Shown here: positions 48,928 to 58,950 of the stretch, piece after piece
Numbering within the stretch: position 1 is the first letter of the stretch
Layout: every line of letters starts with the position of its first letter
Source: Arcuatula senhousia
Lineage: Eukaryota > Mollusca > Bivalvia > Mytilida > Mytilidae
Assembly: GCA_963971305.1 (NCBI GenBank)
Contig: OZ020311.1
Location: 6,200,001-6,264,000 of the forward strand
Direction of reading: 5' to 3'
Length of the DNA stretch: 64,000 nt
Notes under the pieces: generated by a model
What the model saw: the letters and a program-made list of their open reading frames with translations, nothing else
What the model was told of the DNA's origin: nothing
The model's database searches: none
Program-made: the position numbers and the translations under genes

Positions 48928-49189
48928 ATTATATGATGTTAAATTTTGATAAAACTGTTTATTTTGATCATGATGTTGTCATATATATGCATACAAAATA
49001 TCAAGCACAATATATAATCAAGGAAGTTATTGAAATCAAGAGATGTAGTATCGAATTTCTGGTTAAACCAAAAAATATCCCTAAACTTTTCAATATCTAG
49101 ATATAGTTCCAAAAAGGTAGACAAATTACTATGACAATACTTAACAGAGGTAACACAAAATAAGAAACAGGAATAATCTTACATTTTTT

Positions 49190-50490
49190 CTTATGGGTTA
49201 TTTATTTTAAGTACTTCTCTTCTGAAACCCTTGAATTTCAACACTCTATTGTTTTGATTCAATTAATGTTGGTGAGAGGTTACACCTCGAAATATGCATA
49301 CTAGTAATTCATTCATACTTTGTATTTTGTAATGTAGAGACATTTTTATGTCTCTTAAAAGCCCACAAATATGAACTGTAGGTCCATGTTTTGGCATTGA
49401 TAACTCGTCCTTATAAAGATTTCGTGAAAATCTAAACATGAGTGAAGTCATGAAATTGTGAATGAATTAACTAACAAAGACAACAAACGAAATAAGAACC
49501 AGACTTCTGAAGACATTGGTATCTGGTGAATAACTGCTTTGTAATGTCTCTTTTCAAATATGTTTTTAAAAGTATTTAAAACTCCGACCTTATATCAAGA
49601 TTTCGTGAAACGTTTATTAAATCTTAGAACAAAAGTGGTATAATATTGACAGCACACAGTCGTTATCCTCGGTGCTTGATTTGGCTTCCCTATTCGAACT
49701 GTTTTTGGTTTGAGCACTTTTCGTTCAATACTTTTGGTTTTTGACCTTTCAATGTTTAGATTAAAATGTTGCTAATGAGGGCTTACTCCTTAAAATATGC
49801 ACATACAGCATAACACTATGAGCCAAAAATTGACTGACATTACCATGTACAGTTCAAATCCGATTTAAAATAAACGATGCTAACTGTAATTTACTAATAT
49901 TTATCTGTCAAATGCTTATTTTATTTGACATGTTTGATGCAATATCTTAAGTAATTATCAGTTTCTTTCTTTTTACTGTTTTAGTTGTCTTTAATTGTAG
50001 CAGACGATGTCAGTTTATGTCTGTCAATTTTGTTATTTGTATCAGATCATGACAGTCATTTTAAATATTAACATTGATTTAAAATTACTGATGTGGATTG
50101 TTACTGTAATTGTCATTCATTTAATAAAACTTGACCTTGATTTAAAATGACTGACACTGACTGAGAATGTACCATCGACTAATTTCAAATTATGGTAAAG
50201 TTCTTTTAATGACTTACAATGACAGTTACAATCTAGATCAGTAATTTTAAATCAAGGTAATAAATTTTAAATCGGATTTGAACTGTACATGATAATATCA
50301 GTCTTTATTTAAGTTCATAATGATATAGTTGTTTTATACTCGGTTTGCATGGTAATTGTCTTTTAATGGATGAATAAGCAAACCAAAGCAACACAGACAT
50401 CAAAAAAAGAATGACCGAATACTGCAAAGCATTCTCTAGTGAAAAAAGTAAATCTCTTGTAAAAGTACATAATCGCACGACAAAAAAACA
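49190..50490. repeat. R3 repeats split by a MITE; no gene
   Basis: R3 words recur near 49200-49300, 49720-49815 and 50330-50490. The last two look like one copy interrupted by the element at 49850-50285. No coding region recognised between copy D and the minus-strand gene; 50500-51450 shows only AT-rich unique sequence. Confidence 0.55.
49850..50285. mobile_element. 436-bp mariner-like MITE
   Basis: TIRs CAGTTCAAATCCGATTTAAA and inverse, bounded by TA on each side (49848-49849, 50286-50287). The CAGT start and TA duplication fit Tc1/mariner. The interior is partly palindromic (GATTGTTACTGTAATTGTCAT against ATGACAGTTACAATC). Confidence 0.78.
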
Positions 50491-51452
50491 GTTTTGAGGT
50501 CGAGATGTCATGAATGGAGGTATATGTTTTTGAAAAAAAGTCTTTCACGAAACAAATTATAAATGTATCGAAATGCTTTTTTGTTTATTTGTTAGTTTGT
50601 TGCGTTTTTGCGCATTTATTCTAACAATAATTGGTAGGGACAAGTGCTTGTGATTTACCTAATCCAATGATTTTTTGTGTTAAATTTGTTTTCCATGTGC
50701 CACCCTATGTGTGCTATTACCCTGATTCTGAAAAAAGAATGCTGCGATAAAACATGTCAAAAGCAAAGAAGTGTTTAATTTGGAAGAATGCCAAAATTAT
50801 GAAAAACTGAAACAAAAACAGAAGACACTGGTACCAAACAACAACATTACGATGTAACAAGCAACAAAACACGCATCACAAGCATTCTGCAATCATGAAT
50901 GCAAATTCTGGTAGGGGTTACCTTATTTCATAATTTTATTAAAAGTTGTATTATCATACAAAACTCCAGCTGCTGTTACTATTCCACTACAATGTTAAAC
51001 ATGTCTTCATCGTAAATAAAGACGCCTATTGCTGAGCAAGGCAATTAAAATATTTAAAAAATTAACTGTAATCATTTTTAGGTTTATTGAACCATAAACT
51101 AAATTTTCCACCATTAAAAATCTAGTTACTTTATGGCTTCTATAACTAAAAAAATATTACAGTTAATACATTTAGATAAATGTATTGATATATTCGGAGC
51201 GAAAATAAAGTAAAATATGTTTTACCATGAAAATATAAAAAATTGGTTAATTGAATCGGCGTATTAATATTAACAACTGTCAATCATATTGCACGCGGCG
51301 TCCGTGCAACTGCAAAGTGTATAAACTTCATTGTTGTACTCCGGTTTAAACTAATTTCGATAATAATTTCTATCGTTATAAGGCGTAGTTTCAGTGATCG
51401 TTTATCCAAATTATTTTGCCTTTTCAAAAGTTTACACGAAAATAAACCAAAT

Positions 51453-51458
51453 TTTATT
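51453..51458 (-). terminator. Candidate poly(A) signal of the minus-strand gene E
   Basis: AATAAA on the minus strand about 140 bases after the stop codon of copy E. Confidence 0.4.
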
Positions 51459-51597
51459 TCAATGCTATTGCAATTAATAATTTTCTAAAAAAAATTATAC
51501 CCATATACATTTGTACAAAATACAATAATTATAATTATATAAAAGTTATGATTGATAGAATATAAGACTACCCCCATTCCATTCTTCGTTTGATTTT

Positions 51598-54500
51598 CTA
51601 ACGGCGCCCAACCGCTGTTATTGGTCCGTCACATGGTTCGTCCTCATTTGATATTTTCACCACTTTTCGTTTGCAGGTAAAAAAATCTTGCACCACTTTG
51701 CAGTGAGAAGGAAAGCTACTTATATATGGTGGTCTGTGAAAAAACCCCAATCAGAATGGTATCATATTTGCATATAATTATATTCTAATTTATACCGACA
51801 ATTTCGATTGGTTAATAGTGTTTCGGTAATGAAGTTTCATTGCTAGCACATGCCACCTTGACGACTACTTTTGCGGAATAATTTCTTAGAAATAAAACAT
51901 TCAATTCGTGCAAATATCTGTGCAAACACATTTATTTCATCGGAATGTAATAGACCATTTGCCAATTAATATCGGATTTTTATTCCGTGATCGATTTAAT
52001 TTTACCGTTTACAATACCGTTATGAAAAATCCCGTTGGTTTCCAAATGGATAGAAGGACAAGCCTCGGATTTTATTGTGTACGTCTTGGATAATTCTCGT
52101 GAAAAATTTAAACAACTTACAGAGATTTGAATGTTTTTGACACCATATTCTAATAATATATACCACATCATTTCATACTACGATATCAAAATCACTCAAA
52201 TATGCTGTGTATTCAAAATATCGGAATTGCATTGAGAGCAAACGATGTTCTATTCCTTGTCCGGTGGCTGGTCACCGACGGTAACAGTAAAATCCGGTGA
52301 AATATGACTAAGTACCCAAAATAATCAAAGTGAACAACAATTGGCAAATGCACTATTATATACATTGAATGCAAAATTTTGTAGTTTTATTGTTGTGTAT
52401 ACGTAAAAGCGTGATCCTTTGCACGCATTTTGAACATGTGCTTAGGTCCACGTTTTTACACACCAATAAAACTACAAAATATTGCATTCAATGTATAAAT
52501 AAATGTCCTGATATTTTGAAGGAATCACAAAATATTGATGAGAGATGGTGTTAATCTTTACAATATTTATGTTTTTGGCGACAGTCCAACATCTCGTATG
52601 ACTGTAAGGATAAAATACAATAAATAAATACAAATACAATTACAAAAACAACTGAACAGCAATCGGTGTATTAAGCGCAATTTTGTCAATAATTCTCACT
52701 GTCCGGCATTAATTGTTTAAAACATGCATTATTGGAAGCATTTAGACCGAACATTAAACACTCACTTCACTTCGGTATTTTAAACTTAAAATTAGTCAGT
52801 TTTACTAAGGGAAATCATGAAGCATAGAAAATAGCTCAAATTCGCTTGCCAATTGTTGTTCTGTGTGTACAGGTTTATTTTAAGTTTTATAAGCATAACT
52901 TACGTTGCACATTCAAGTTCATTATTATAGCATGAGCACCTGATGCACGTTATTGGTGACTTGTAACTTTCGCCTTCTCTGACTGTCACGCCTCTGTAGT
53001 TACACCCTAAAAATAGAAGAAAATGTTTTGGTTACATGTACAATGCCAAAACGGATGTAAAACTATGCTGTCTATCGATATTTCACTGAGTGACCTCTCA
53101 TCAGCAGCATTTGATACAAAAATATTGTATGAAAATTAAAGTACTCAAAGCTGAAATTAAGGTTCGAACAAGGAAGCCAAATCCACAACCGAGGTTATCG
53201 ACCATGTGAAGTACAAGGAAAGAAACCGGGTGTTTTAAACATTTACAATTAAACAATTAGCAATATATAGGACATTTAATGGTGAATTTGTGTCAGACAA
53301 GTCTGGTGACCAGGATTGTGATTACCCTCGGGGATCTCTGGTCCACCAGCAACGAATATCGACCCAGTGATTTCAAAATTCAATACCAAAATGGGTCTAA
53401 AAACGGTTTTGGTTGTGCTGTATATCGATATTTTAAGGAGTAACCTCTCATCAGTAACATTTGAATCAAAACATTGGAAGGTCAAAAACCAAAACATCAT
53501 TGTAAAGTTTAAAATGAAAAGCTTTCATATTAACTGATATTTTCTTATATTTTTGGCACAAAATGTTCAAAATTTTGGCCCTTTATGGACTTTTGACATT
53601 CGAATGTCCCATTGGTACTTCTATGCTTCCATCTAGTATGGAATTATAGAAACAAATTCAAAATATCTATAAACAGGGACTCGTTCCTGGCATTTGGGGT
53701 CGAGAGTCCAAGTGAGCCCAGCTATGTGGTAAACAGATACACTTATACTAGGCAAAAAAGAAACGTTACATTGGTTTTCTTTTAAGATTTTTTCAAAACA
53801 TTTTTTGTTTTAATTTTTAATGTAAATATTATGCAATGAACGGGTTTTTCTGTCAAATTTGCGTATAGGAGGCGGACTTGAAAATGACGTTACGTCATTT
53901 TTCACTTTTGACTAAAATTGGAACTTTTAAAATTTTACTTGTCAAAAATCAATTAAGCTAGTGATTTTGGTCGTTTAATGTTACAAATATCACAGTTAAC
54001 AAAAGGTCGCATTGAAAGTTTGAGAAATTGTAAGTCAAGCAATTTACGTTAACGTCAAAATTAGAAGAAAATCTCTACTTTCGTGTTGGTTACAGGAATG
54101 ACCGAAATACAGGGTACAAATCATTTCAAAGTCTTAAGAACAACTATCCATAGACCAGAGACTCGTGTCAGATGTAGCAGTACAACAATCGGTGAGACCG
54201 GAAGTAGCAGAATACCATAACCATCGCGAGTTGAGATCAGGCGTTGCCGCTTTATTTTTCTTCGTAATCGCTTCGTTAACACTGCAAAACATTAAATCGT
54301 GTAAATGGATCAAATGTCAATCGAATATTCATAAAAACTGTACGTACGAGTCACGCAAAGCAGACGTCATTGTTTAAAAAAGACGTCCTCTGAATTACGT
54401 TACTTTCGCGTTATGGCGTGAATGATTTGTATCATGCATAAAATTGACAAAGATAAGTAAGAAACGCCCTTTTTTAACCAAAGAATCCAATTTAAACAGA

Positions 54501-55171
54501 AATTTTGTAATCATCAACATTTTATCATTTTTAATTTTACTGAACAACGTTTTTAGAAATAATCAAAACGCACCGGAAACCGTTTCAAATATCCCATCCC
54601 TGTAGTCTTACAGATGGTTAAATATCCCTAAATACTGAATTCAACTTTATATTCATCGAAATGCTGTCAGATATTCACAATGAATGGTTAGTCAGGAACG
54701 ATAATGCTTTGCAGACTTGATTTTCTACAATATCTTGGTAAAACCTTAAATAGATGTTAAATTTGATTTAAAATTAAGTAAACTGGATTTTTGTCTCTTC
54801 AGTATGACCAAACTTACGTTTATTCAATGGACATTTCAACTTTTCGTTTGTTATATAAATTTTATCAAATAAAATATAAGTGTAACGTTTCTTTTTTTTG
54901 CCTAGTATATAACGTTGGGCTTTTTAAATATTTTTGGTGGAACGCCTCCGATGAGTCTTGAATTGATAGAACACGCGTCAGGCGTAGCAACATTTACTGT
55001 CTGGGACTTTGTAGTTAGTTTTAATTCTTACTGTTCGCACTTTTACTCTTGACCTGAAATGCCGGTATCAAGTCCCTATGCCTTACCTCTTATCCGGAAA
55101 AGTGATCCATTGACATGGGAAATATACGCTCCAACAAGAAAAACAAGTAAAAAAGCTACTTTCAACATCAT
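51598..55171 (-). CDS. Diverged microseminoprotein-like gene, copy E (minus strand)
   Basis: Exons in transcription order: 55171-55087, 53006-52904, 51733-51598 (TAG), 107 aa. Exon 1 is a signal peptide (MMLKVAFLLVFLVGAYISHV, then NG). Exon 2 is exactly 103 nt with the same phases as copies A-D and reads CNYRGVTV, CIRCSC, ECAT. Exon 3 reads HCKVV, FTCKR, EPCDGPITAVGRR; the PC.GPI.AVG end is shared with A, B and D. Splice sites are GTAAG..CACAG or TTTAG. Eight cysteines remain: the first family cysteine (SWC/SSC after the signal peptide) and the second of the CC pair are both absent. Intron 1 holds a 1.16-kb TIR element; intron 2 holds a palindromic MITE. Found by reading the minus strand; no single long ORF reveals it. 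Confidence 0.82.
52361..52495. mobile_element. Palindromic MITE in intron 2 of copy E
   Basis: Arms of about 48 bp: TACATTGAATGCAAAATTTT..GTAGTTTTATT on the left and the inverse on the right, with a 40-bp centre. TA or TATA on both sides. Confidence 0.7.
53060..53530 (-). repeat. R3 copies, inverted, in intron 1 of copy E
   Basis: GTGACCTCTCATCAGCAGCA (53090) and GTAACCTCTCATCAGTAACA (53439) are two R3 copies in minus orientation, each preceded by an ATATCGATATTT word. Confidence 0.6.
53748..54905. mobile_element. 1.16-kb TIR element in intron 1 of copy E
   Basis: Ends CTAGGCAAAAAAGAAACGTT and its inverse, flanked by TATA at 53744-53747 and 54906-54909. No transposase; the + strand frame at 54165-54377 matches nothing recognised. 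A TA/TATA target is compatible with Tc1/mariner-like insertion. Confidence 0.75.
54943..54984 (+). repeat. Decayed hammerhead-ribozyme-type motif
   Basis: Stem I arms CGCCT and AGGCG and the GTC site are kept, but the core reads CCGATGA instead of CTGATGA and GAAC instead of GAAA, so it should be inactive. The downstream GTAGCAACATTTACTGTCTG matches the flank of the 45499 copy. Confidence 0.55.
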
Positions 55172-55839
55172 TCTCGCTCTAATGCAATGATTTGCATATT
55201 ACTTACTAGTATGTAGGATATCCTGATCAGTTCCGATTGACATCGGTGCATAAGTATTTGTTTTAAAAACGTTGATGAATTATGGGACATTGTCTTCTGT
55301 ATTTGTCTTAAGTGGTTTATTTATATCATTTAAGTGCCACATTTTTTACCTTTACCCCCCTTTGAAAAATATGCCAACAATCTTAAGATGCATCTTCATC
55401 AACCACAAAAATGTACCGATGAGGTTACATGTATAACCTTGAGGTTTGGGGTTGTGTTTGTTTTTCTTTTTGTTGTTTTTTGTGTGTGATTATTTTCATG
55501 TGTGTCAAAATTCAATAAAAGTATTAGCTCGTAAAAAAGAGCATGAGTACCAAAATTCGCCCACACTTATATAAATGGTGTTAATTGTTATTGATGATGG
55601 TAGTATGAAAATAATAGTTAAAATTTCTTGTTGTAATAACAGGTTTTTTTTCTGAAATATTTATATATTTATCTGCTATTTTCTCTATGCCGCTTGCCCA
55701 GTAGGACTGCTTATTGCATTTGTGTATGATTAAAGACCGAATGCGTGATTTTCACTTGTCATTTTGGTTTATATCATGTAAATTTTTATACCATTTTAGT
55801 TTGAAAATTATAGTTATTGATAAGTCAAAAACTCAAAAG

Positions 55840-58560
55840 TAGATACTTCTTCATTATGTGATGATACTTTGTCCTTATGTGATGATACTTCTTCATTATG
55901 TGATGATACTTCTTCATTATGTGATGATACTTCTTCATTATGTAATGATACTTTATCATCATGTGGTGATAGTTTGTCCTTATGTGGTGATACTTCTTCA
56001 TTATGTGATGATATTTTGTCCTTATGTGATGATACTTCTTCATTATGTGATGATACTTTATCATCATGTGGGGATAGTTTGTCTTATGTGATGACCCTTT
56101 TTCTTGATACTTTGTAATTATATAAGTGATGATAGTTTGCATAATTGTCCCCATTATGGGATCGTAGTTCTCTTATTATGAAGAGCACTGAAAAAAATAA
56201 TATTTCTTCATAATGTGATGACACTTTATCAGCATGTGGTGATAGTTTGTCCTTATGTGATGATACTTCTTCATCATGTGGTGATACTTTGTCCTTATGT
56301 GATGATACTTCTTCATCATGTGATGATACTTTGTCCTTATGTGATGATACTTCTTCACCATGTGGTGATAGTTTGTCCTTATGTGATGATACTTCTTCAT
56401 TATGTGATGATACTTTATCATCATGTGATGATACTTCGTCCTTATGTGATGATACTTTTTCTTGATACTCTGTAATTATATAAGTGATGATAGTTTGCAT
56501 AATTGTCCCCATTATGGGATCGTAGTTCTCTTATTATGAAGAGCACTGAAAAAAAATAATATTTCTTCATAATGTGATGATACTTTATCAGCATGTGGTG
56601 ATAGTTTGCCCTATGTGGTGATATTTCTTCATTATGTGATGATACTTTAACCTTATGTGATGATACTTCTTCATTATGTAATGATACTTTATCATCATTT
56701 GATGATACTTTGTCCTTATGTGATGATACTTCTTCATCATGTGGTGATACTTTGTCCTTATGTGATGATACTTCATCATGTGATGATACTTTGTCCTTAT
56801 GTGATGATACTTCTTCATCATGTGGTGATAGTTTGTCCTTATGTGATGATACTTCTTCATTATGTGATGATACTTTATCATCATGTGGTGATAGTTTGTC
56901 CTTATGTGATGACCCTTTGTCTTGATACTTTGTAATTACATAAGTGATGATAGTTTGCATAATTGTCTCCATTATGGGATCAAAGTTCTCTTATTATGAA
57001 GAGCACTGAAAAAAATAATATTTCTTCATAATGTGATGATACTTTATCGGCATGTGGTGATAGTTTGTCCTTATGTGATGATACTTCTTCATTATGTGAT
57101 GATACTTTGTCCTTATGTGATGATACTTCTTCATTATGTGATGATACTTTGTCCTTATGTGATGATACTTGTTCATCATGTGGTGATACTTTGTCCTTAT
57201 GCGATGATACTTCTTCATCATGTGATGATACTTTGTCCTTATGTGATGATACTTCTTCATCATGTGGTGATAGTTTGTCCTTATATGATGATACTTCTTC
57301 ATTATGTGATGATACTTAATCATCATGTGATTATACTTTGTCCTTATAAGATGATACTGCTTCATCATGTGGTGATACTTTGTCCTTATGTGATGATACT
57401 TCTTCATCATGTGATGATACTTTGTCCTTATGTGATGATACTTCTTCATCATGTGGTGATAGTTTGTCCTTATGTGATGATACTTCTTCATTATGTGATG
57501 ATACTTTATCATCATGTGGTGATAGTTTGTCCTTATGTGATGACCCTTTTTCTTGATACTTTGTAATTATAAAAGTGATGATAGTCTGCATAATTGTCCC
57601 CATTATGGGATCGTAGTTCTCTTATTATGAAGAGCACTGAAAAAAATAAAATTTCTTCATAATGTGATGATACTTTATCAGCATGTGGTGATAGTTTGTC
57701 CTTATGTGATGATACTTCTTCATTATGTGATGATACTTTGTCCTTATGTGATGATACTTCTTCATCATGTGATGATACTTTGTCCTTATGTGATGATACT
57801 TCTTCATCATGTGGTGATAGTTTGTCCTTATGTGATGATACTACTTCATTATGTGATGATACGTTATCATCATGTGATGATACTTTGTCCTTATGTGATG
57901 ACACTTTTTCTTGATACTCTGTAATTATATAAGTGATGATAGTTTGCATAATTGTCCCCATTATGGGATCGTAGTTCTCTTAATATGAAGAGCACTGACA
58001 AAAATAATATTTCTACATAATGCAATGATACTTTATCAGCATGTGGTGATAGTTTGTCTTTATGTGATGATACTTCTTCATTATGTGATGATACTTTGTC
58101 CTTATGTGATGATACTTCTTCATTATGTGATGATACTTAATCATCATGTGATTATACTTTGTCCTTATAAGATGATACTTCTTCATCATGTGGTGATACT
58201 TTGTCCTTATGTGATGATACTTCTTCATCATGTGATGATACTTTGTCCTTATGTGATGATACTTCTTCATCATGTGGTGATAGTTTGTCCTTATGTGATG
58301 ATACTTCTTCCTCATGTGATGATACTTTATCATCATGTGATGATACTTTGTCCTTATGTGATGATACTTTTTCTTGATACTCTGTAATTATATAAGTGAT
58401 GATAGTTTGCATAATTGTCCCCAATATGGGATCGTAGTTCTCTTATTATGAAGAGCACTGAAAAAAATAAAATTTCTTCATAATGTGATGATACTTTATA
58501 AGCATGTGGTGATAGTTTGCCCTATGTGGTGATAGTTTGCCCTATGTGGTGATACTTTGT
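55840..58560. repeat. Higher-order satellite, 21-bp subunit
   Basis: Basic unit near GATGATACTTCTTCATTATGT with common variants (TTTGTCCTT, TTCATCATGTG, GATAGTTTGTCC). It is organised into larger units separated by a conserved non-21-mer spacer (GATGATAGTTTGCATAATTG .. GGATCGTAGTTCTCTTATTATG .. GAGCACTGA). The spacer word CATTATGGG (or variant) lies near 56152, 56510, 56970, 57601, 57959 and 58422, giving units of about 358, 460, 631, 358 and 463 bp. Because 21 is a multiple of three, long frames stay open on both strands (DDTSSLC, VSSHKDK); these are not supported as genes. Confidence 0.85.
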
Positions 58561-58570
58561 TAATTATATT

Positions 58571-58745
58571 AAAACTTTGTAAACGTTTTGTTCTTTAAAT
58601 TTTAAATCTAATCTTAATTCTTTTAAGACATTTTTCTTTTTTTTCGCCATTTTGAATTATGAAAACTTTGTAAACGTTTTGTTCTTCAAATCTTAAATCC
58701 TATCTAAATTCTTTTAAGACATTTTTCATTTTTTGGCCATTTTGA
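58571..58745. repeat. 87-bp direct duplication after the satellite
   Basis: AAAACTTTGTAAACGTTTTG .. CCATTTTGAAT occurs twice in a row (58571-58657 and 58660-58745) with about 10 differences. Confidence 0.7.
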
Positions 58746-58950
58746 ATCATATAATGACAAAGTATCATCATATAATAAAGAAGTATCATCACATAATTAC
58801 AGAGTATCATCACATAATGAAGAAGTATCATCACATAATGACGAAGTATCATCACATCAGGACAAAGTATCATCAAATGATGAAGAAGTATCATCACATC
58901 AGGACAAAGATTCATCCAATAATGAAGAAGTTTCATCATGTATTAGAACG
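58746..58950. repeat. Inverted-orientation copy of the satellite
   Basis: Units AAGTATCATCACATAATGA are the reverse complement of the main array unit. About nine units, no spacer. Two short direct repeats ATAAGGCAGGTATGGCG-type follow near 58958 and 58994. Confidence 0.8.

Larger units (their letters stand above)
43830..49130 (+). repeat. Segmental duplication block 2 (contains copy D)
   Basis: Diverged copy of 36180-39080 with added material: a fold-back array (44195-44830), a Penelope-like remnant (44860-45430), a hammerhead-type motif (45499) and about 540 bp in the first intron (about 46035-46575). Confidence 0.75.

Noticed and set aside
54165..54377. 70-aa open frame inside the 1.16-kb TIR element as transposase
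   Set aside because: Too short and without a DDE-type or helix-turn-helix pattern.
55825..58424. Many open frames of 60-177 aa on both strands (VSSHKDK, CDDTSSL and MKKYHHI repeats)
   Set aside because: All follow from a 21-bp satellite unit without stops in two frames per strand; starts and stops fall in the spacers and nothing else supports coding.
55840..58560. Regular repeats as a CRISPR array
   Set aside because: The window is eukaryotic, the repeats are contiguous without unique spacers, and no cas genes exist.
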